From positions 1 through 8,931 of the forward strand of contig JAKADD010000084.1 of NCBI GenBank assembly GCA_021820825.1: DNA of 8,931 nt. The letters are read 5' to 3'. The notes below the pieces were generated by a model. It worked only from the letters and a program-made list of their open reading frames with translations. It was not told the DNA's origin and did not search any database. Of the stretch, positions 5,442 through 8,931 are shown piece after piece. The stretch is from Bacillota bacterium. GTDB lineage: Bacteria > Bacillota > Bacilli > Alicyclobacillales > SLC66. Numbering within the stretch: position 1 is the stretch's first letter; every line of letters begins with the position of its first letter. Made by a program: the position numbers and the translations under genes.

Positions 5442-7184
5442 ATGCGAACGCTTTTCAAGAAACACGTTGCATCTTCCCTGATACTCGGAACCTGTCTGTG
5501 TCTGAGTGGCTGCGCAACCATCTCGCAGAGCGCGGAGGCGCCTCGTGGCTCCGCTTTTCCTGGCGCCGCTGCGCATGCAAACGATTCGCGTCACGGCCGT
5601 CCAGCGACTGGCCGCGCTCCGCACACATCCGGTTCAGCGAAAATCACGGCAGACACGCCGCCTGGCCTCAGCCGATCGTGGCCGCTGTTTGGCAATAACG
5701 CATGGCAGGACCGTTATTCCCCGATCGGCGCCATCAGCGCCCATACCATAAGCGGTTTGCGTATGGCTTACGACATCGCGCTGCCAAACATGCACGGCGG
5801 CAATGAAAGTTATCCCGAGGAACAAAATGGAGTTCTCTACATCACGGGTTCAAACGCCTCTGTGTATGCGATTGACGTGAAAACGGGAGCCGTCAGATGG
5901 TCCTATACGCCGGCGCAGAGCGACACCTATGGATTGCCGCAGATCAATCGCGGCGTGGCGATGGGGCGGACCCGCCTGTATGTGCTGACAGCGGAAGACA
6001 GGCTGCTGGCGCTGCGCAAATCTGACGGTCGCCTGCTCTATGCCGTACAGGTTGCAAAACCGCAAACAGGAATCTTTGAATCTATGGCTCCGCTGATTGC
6101 GGGCCATGCGATCATCGTCGGCAGTTCCGGCGGCGATGAAGGCGTGCGCGGATTTATCGCCGCTTACAGTCGCAGCAATGGGCATTTTTTGTGGCGTTTC
6201 TACACTGTTCCCCAGCGCGGGGTCAACTGGTTGCCAAAGACCGGACATCACGGCGGCGGCGCGGTCTGGACAACACCCACGTACAATCCGGCCAGTGGAC
6301 TGATCTACTTTGGCTCCGGCAATCCCTCGCCAGACTACTATGGCGCAGCGAGACCCGGGCCAAACCCATACACCGACGCCGTCGTCTGCATCCAGGCAAA
6401 CACAGGCGCGCTGCACTGGTATCGTCAGGAAGTTCCCCATGACCTGTGGGACTACGACGTGGCGTCGCCGCCCCTGATCTTTATGCAAGGCAGTCAGTTG
6501 CGTGTCGCGGAGGCGGGAAAGGACGGATATCTGTATGAGTGGAACGCAAGCAACGGGCGTCCCGTTACAAAGCCGGTCGCCTTTGTGAAGGAAGATCACG
6601 TTGCGCCCACGCCAGCGGGCAATCTGGAATGGCCGGGGCCCGACGGTGGAGCAAACTATGGTCCGTCCGCCTACGACCCTGAAACGGCTGACATTTATGT
6701 GGCGGGAATCAACGGACCAGAAACACTCTACGCCTCGCCGCAGCAGCATAGCGGCCACACGCTGGACCTGGGCACCGCTCAATCCCCGGCGTCCCGCTCA
6801 CACTTTACAGGCACCATCACTGCAATCCACGCTGGAACGGGTACGATCGCCTGGCAGATCGCAACACCCGCGCCTCCCATCGGCGGCGTCACCGCGACCG
6901 CAGGAGGCGTGCTGTTCTTTGGCCTTGCAAACGGCGTCCTCGAAGGCGTAGCGGCCAGTTCCGGGCATGTGCTGTGGCGCAGGGATACTGGCGTTCCCAT
7001 CGGCGCCGCGCCCATCGTGTTTGCCAGCGGACAGACTGTCTTCGTGGCGGTTGCGCTGGGCGGCGCCGCGTCGCTGTCAACGCTGTTCCCCTACAGCGGT
7101 TTGCAGCGACTGCTGGTCTACCGACTGAATCCGCAGGCGACAACATTACGAGAGCGCAGTCATGCATCCATCCCCCGCGGATAG
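5442..7184 (+). CDS. PQQ-dependent dehydrogenase-like beta-propeller lipoprotein
   Basis: 580 residues. Residues 1-24 form a lipoprotein signal peptide with lipobox LSGC (Cys24), so the enzyme should be anchored on the outer face of the membrane. The rest is a PQQ propeller: RSWPLFGNNAWQDRYSPIGA (78-97), then repeats of the AxDxxTGxxxW type, such as VYAIDVKTGAVRWSY (141-155). Likely cofactor and active-site residues by family pattern are Glu233 (GDEGVRG), Trp276, Asn294 (GSGNPSP), Asp337 and Asp339 (HDLWDYD) and Lys360 (AEAGKDGY). The vicinal cysteine pair of methanol dehydrogenases is absent and no cytochrome c domain is present, so electrons must go to another carrier. ATG at 5442 is chosen for its GGAGG at 5427-5431. 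The 3' end overlaps the convergent gene by 39 bp. The substrate (alcohol, sugar or polyol) cannot be told. Confidence 0.88.
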   Translation: MRTLFKKHVASSLILGTCLCLSGCATISQSAEAPRGSAFPGAAAHANDSRHGRPATGRAPHTSGSAKITADTPPGLSRSWPLFGNNAWQDRYSPIGAISAHTISGLRMAYDIALPNMHGGNESYPEEQNGVLYITGSNASVYAIDVKTGAVRWSYTPAQSDTYGLPQINRGVAMGRTRLYVLTAEDRLLALRKSDGRLLYAVQVAKPQTGIFESMAPLIAGHAIIVGSSGGDEGVRGFIAAYSRSNGHFLWRFYTVPQRGVNWLPKTGHHGGGAVWTTPTYNPASGLIYFGSGNPSPDYYGAARPGPNPYTDAVVCIQANTGALHWYRQEVPHDLWDYDVASPPLIFMQGSQLRVAEAGKDGYLYEWNASNGRPVTKPVAFVKEDHVAPTPAGNLEWPGPDGGANYGPSAYDPETADIYVAGINGPETLYASPQQHSGHTLDLGTAQSPASRSHFTGTITAIHAGTGTIAWQIATPAPPIGGVTATAGGVLFFGLANGVLEGVAASSGHVLWRRDTGVPIGAAPIVFASGQTVFVAVALGGAASLSTLFPYSGLQRLLVYRLNPQATTLRERSHASIPRG

Positions 7185-8147
7185 CAGCGCCGCTTCGTTG
7201 AAGCGCGTAAGATCGCGAATATCCTGTCTCCTGACATGGGGCGCGCGGCGATTCATGATCGCATCGACCCACTGTTCAAGCGGCGTGTTCAGAGAGTCGA
7301 ATAGTGGAACCGTGTGCCACTTCAGGGTTCCTTCCTGATCCAGCGCCCGGCTCTGGATCCGCACCTGGCTATCCTCCACCAGCACGGTTCCAAGGGTTCC
7401 GTACAGTTCCAGGGTAAACGGACTTCCGCGCGAGATAAATCCTGCCTCCACAACCCCGGACACGCCGCTGGCGTATTCAACGACCACGGCGGCGTGATCC
7501 TCAACCTCGCGTCCTGTCAGATATGTGAACGACGCACACAGTCGGCGCGCCGGGCCAGCCAAGCGATTGGTCAGATAAATGGGATGCGCCCCCAGATCGA
7601 TCAAGGCTCCTCCACCACAGGAGACTTTGTCAAAAAAATAGGGCGGCAACCAGCCGGTGGGCGATTCACCGTTCGCCAGCGCTCCGTCATGCGCGAGACG
7701 GCAACGCAGAAAAGTCAACTCGCCAATCGCGCCATCCCGCAACAGATGTTCCACCGTTACAAAGTAGTTATGCGAAAGACGCGGCAACGACACCATGAGC
7801 TGCAGTCCACGACGCTCGGCCAGGTCCAGCAGCGTGTCGCAATCGGCAGTCGACAGTGCGAGCACTTTTTCCGAAAATACATGCTTTCCTTGTTCGAGGG
7901 CCGCCCGAATCACCTGTGGATGCATGGCTGTCGGTGTATCGACAATGACAGCGTCAATATCCGTCCGACAGAGCAAATCATCCAGATTCCCGAAAAACGG
8001 CGCCTGCAATTCCTGCGCCCACTGTTCGCCGCGCTGTGCGTCTTCATCCCAGACAGCGGCGACCTGGATTTCCTCATGAGCCAGCGCCTCGCGGGCGTAA
8101 TCACGCGCGTGAACATGCCATTTGCTTAACATGGCAACCTGCAACAT
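7146..8147 (-). CDS. Gfo/Idh/MocA family NAD(P)-dependent oxidoreductase
   Basis: 333 residues, standard length. The N-terminal Rossmann-type domain (about 1-120) starts LQVAMLSKWHVHARDYA, without the usual GxGxxG loop, followed by VAAVWDED, IDAVIVDTPTAMH and KHVFSEKVLA. The common EKP motif is EKV here, with the lysine kept. The C-terminal domain contains CGGGALIDLGAHPIYL, with the conserved His in the expected place, and FTLELYGTLGTVLVED. I recall a Bacilli subgroup that begins with the same SKWHVHA and has EKVLA, so these are subgroup traits rather than decay. ATG at 8147 is preferred: it follows a G-rich stretch and gives the subgroup's N-terminus. An in-frame TTG at 8171 is the alternative. 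It lies 44 nt after the CBS gene on the same strand, possibly cotranscribed. The substrate, likely a sugar or cyclitol derivative, is unknown. Confidence 0.9.
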   Translation of the reverse strand: MLQVAMLSKWHVHARDYAREALAHEEIQVAAVWDEDAQRGEQWAQELQAPFFGNLDDLLCRTDIDAVIVDTPTAMHPQVIRAALEQGKHVFSEKVLALSTADCDTLLDLAERRGLQLMVSLPRLSHNYFVTVEHLLRDGAIGELTFLRCRLAHDGALANGESPTGWLPPYFFDKVSCGGGALIDLGAHPIYLTNRLAGPARRLCASFTYLTGREVEDHAAVVVEYASGVSGVVEAGFISRGSPFTLELYGTLGTVLVEDSQVRIQSRALDQEGTLKWHTVPLFDSLNTPLEQWVDAIMNRRAPHVRRQDIRDLTRFNEAALLSAGDGCMTALS

Positions 8148-8191
8148 CAAGCCCCACCCCCACAAACTCAACAGCCGTCAGTGCGCCGTCA

Positions 8192-8659
8192 TCAATCTTT
8201 CAGCAGTTCACGTACGATAAAGCGCGTTAAATCGCCGCGACTGACAACACCCACGACCACATGGGCGTCATTCACGACCGGCAGTTTCTTGAACCGCTGC
8301 TCGCCGAAAATCTCCGCAATGTCTGCAAGATCTGTGTCCGGCTTGACGGCAGACAATCGACCGGTCGTCATCACTTCGCTGACCGGCCGCGCAATCAGTT
8401 CTGTCATCATATCGGGCAGGTTCTTTTCGCGCACGTAAAAGGACATGAATACGCCCATGTCCAGTGTGTGGGCCGTGTGCGGACGCAGATTCCTTAGCAC
8501 ATCGCTGATCGTGACCATGCCTTTCAGCCGTCGCTGTCGATCCAGCACCGGCACGCCGCTCACATTGTGTGCGGCGAACAGCAACAGCAGTTCCCGAATG
8601 GAGCTTTCAGGAAAAACGGAAATCACGTCCGTAATCATGAAATCAGCGGCCGTCATCAT
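8192..8659 (-). CDS. Two-CBS-domain protein
   Basis: 155 residues made of two CBS motifs: about 1-58 (ADFMITDVISVFPESS, GVPVLD, GMVTISDVL) and about 90-150 (RPVSEVMTTG, KLPVVND, GVVSRGDLTRF). An intervening linker contains MSFYVREKN. Each repeat carries the G-x-V-(T/S)-x-x-D segment that contacts nucleotide ribose, so binding of AMP, ATP or a related nucleotide is plausible. Stand-alone CBS pairs act as energy or ligand sensors on a partner, which is not identifiable here. Start ATG at 8659 is preceded by GAGGAGG at 11 nt; a second ATG follows immediately and would sit further from that site. The Gfo/Idh gene follows after 44 nt. Confidence 0.92.
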   Translation of the reverse strand: MMTAADFMITDVISVFPESSIRELLLLFAAHNVSGVPVLDRQRRLKGMVTISDVLRNLRPHTAHTLDMGVFMSFYVREKNLPDMMTELIARPVSEVMTTGRLSAVKPDTDLADIAEIFGEQRFKKLPVVNDAHVVVGVVSRGDLTRFIVRELLKD

Positions 8660-8704
8660 GAAAATGATTCCCTCCTCAGCAAGAGTGAATGCTCGCCTTC
8701 TTTA

Positions 8705-8731
8705 AGAATAGCACACTGCGTCCATGCCCAA
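8705..8731 (-). promoter_or_regulatory. Candidate promoter of the CBS gene
   Basis: On the minus strand TGCTATTCT (8713-8705) looks like an extended -10 element. A weak -35, TTGGGC, lies at 8731-8726 with a short 15-nt spacer. It is about 45 nt upstream of the CBS start codon and downstream of the stop of the previous gene (8755). Supported only by these short motifs. Confidence 0.35.
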
Positions 8732-8754
8732 CGCACCAGAATGGCGGGATCACT

Positions 8755-8931
8755 TCACTGTTTCCGCATGCCGACGCTGCGAAACCGCGGCAGCTTGTGC
8801 AACACTTCGATCATCTGCGCGCGCTGTTCTTCACTGCGGCGCATCATGGCGTGCAATTCCGCATTCATCTCCTTCAGTTGCTCCAGTTCCGTAACCTGCG
8901 ACTCCTGCATCTCCTGCATTTTTGTAAACTC
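8755..8931 (-). CDS. C-terminal end of an unidentified coiled-coil protein (partial)
   Basis: A frame open from the right window edge encodes 58 residues ending at TGA 8755-8757. It is rich in Glu, Gln and Met with leucines spaced as in a coiled coil (MQEMQESQVTELEQLKEM, then LHAMMRRSEEQRAQMIEVL), and ends in a basic tail, LPRFRSVGMRKQ. The N-terminal part, including any DNA-binding domain, lies outside the window. A similar tail layout occurs in some MerR- or RacA-like proteins with a helical C-terminus, but nothing here proves that. The regular codon structure and a stop just before the CBS promoter support a real gene. Confidence 0.6.
   Translation of the reverse strand, partial: EFTKMQEMQESQVTELEQLKEMNAELHAMMRRSEEQRAQMIEVLHKLPRFRSVGMRKQ

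Noticed and set aside
5850..6782. 310-codon minus-strand ORF inside the quinoprotein gene
   Set aside because: It is a shadow of the propeller repeats in a GC-rich gene, with no ribosome binding site or recognisable motif.

Overview
The window reads as a chromosomal segment of a Gram-positive, Firmicutes-type bacterium. The clues are GGAGG-type ribosome binding sites, a GlpP antiterminator, an oxidoreductase very like Bacillus YfmJ, and a lipobox on the quinoprotein. The fairly high G+C and a PQQ-type dehydrogenase would suit an Alicyclobacillaceae-like acidophile, but that placement is inference only.

Layout, left to right. Positions 1-317 hold no intact gene: a 9-bp tandem repeat, the decayed 3' end of what looks like an ISAzo13-family transposase, and a GC-rich hairpin. 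From 318 to 3412 on the minus strand lies an ABC importer operon transcribed leftwards: two permeases (UgpA- and UgpE-like), then a UgpB-like binding protein. There is no ATPase gene here. The 304-bp gap at 3413-3716 is a dense control region: a promoter covered by a near-perfect inverted repeat, a cre-like box at the predicted transcription start, and a strong intrinsic terminator inside the leader. Next on the same strand come glpP (glycerol-3-phosphate-responsive RNA antiterminator) and a YfmJ/CurA-type NADPH oxidoreductase, which probably form a two-gene unit from their own promoter near 5352-5380.

Divergent from the oxidoreductase is a 580-residue PQQ beta-propeller lipoprotein (5442-7184, plus strand). 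Its 3' end overlaps, tail to tail by 39 bp, a Gfo/Idh/MocA oxidoreductase (7146-8147, minus strand). That gene is preceded by a two-CBS-domain protein (8192-8659, minus). A coiled-coil protein enters from the right edge (8755-8931, minus).

The main functional reading is that glpP sits directly upstream of a glycerol-3-phosphate-type ABC importer whose leader carries a terminator hairpin. This suggests GlpP opens the importer operon by antitermination when glycerol-3-phosphate is present, with an unknown repressor and perhaps CcpA acting at the promoter. The right half (quinoprotein, Gfo/Idh, CBS) looks like peripheral oxidative metabolism whose substrates cannot be read from the sequence.
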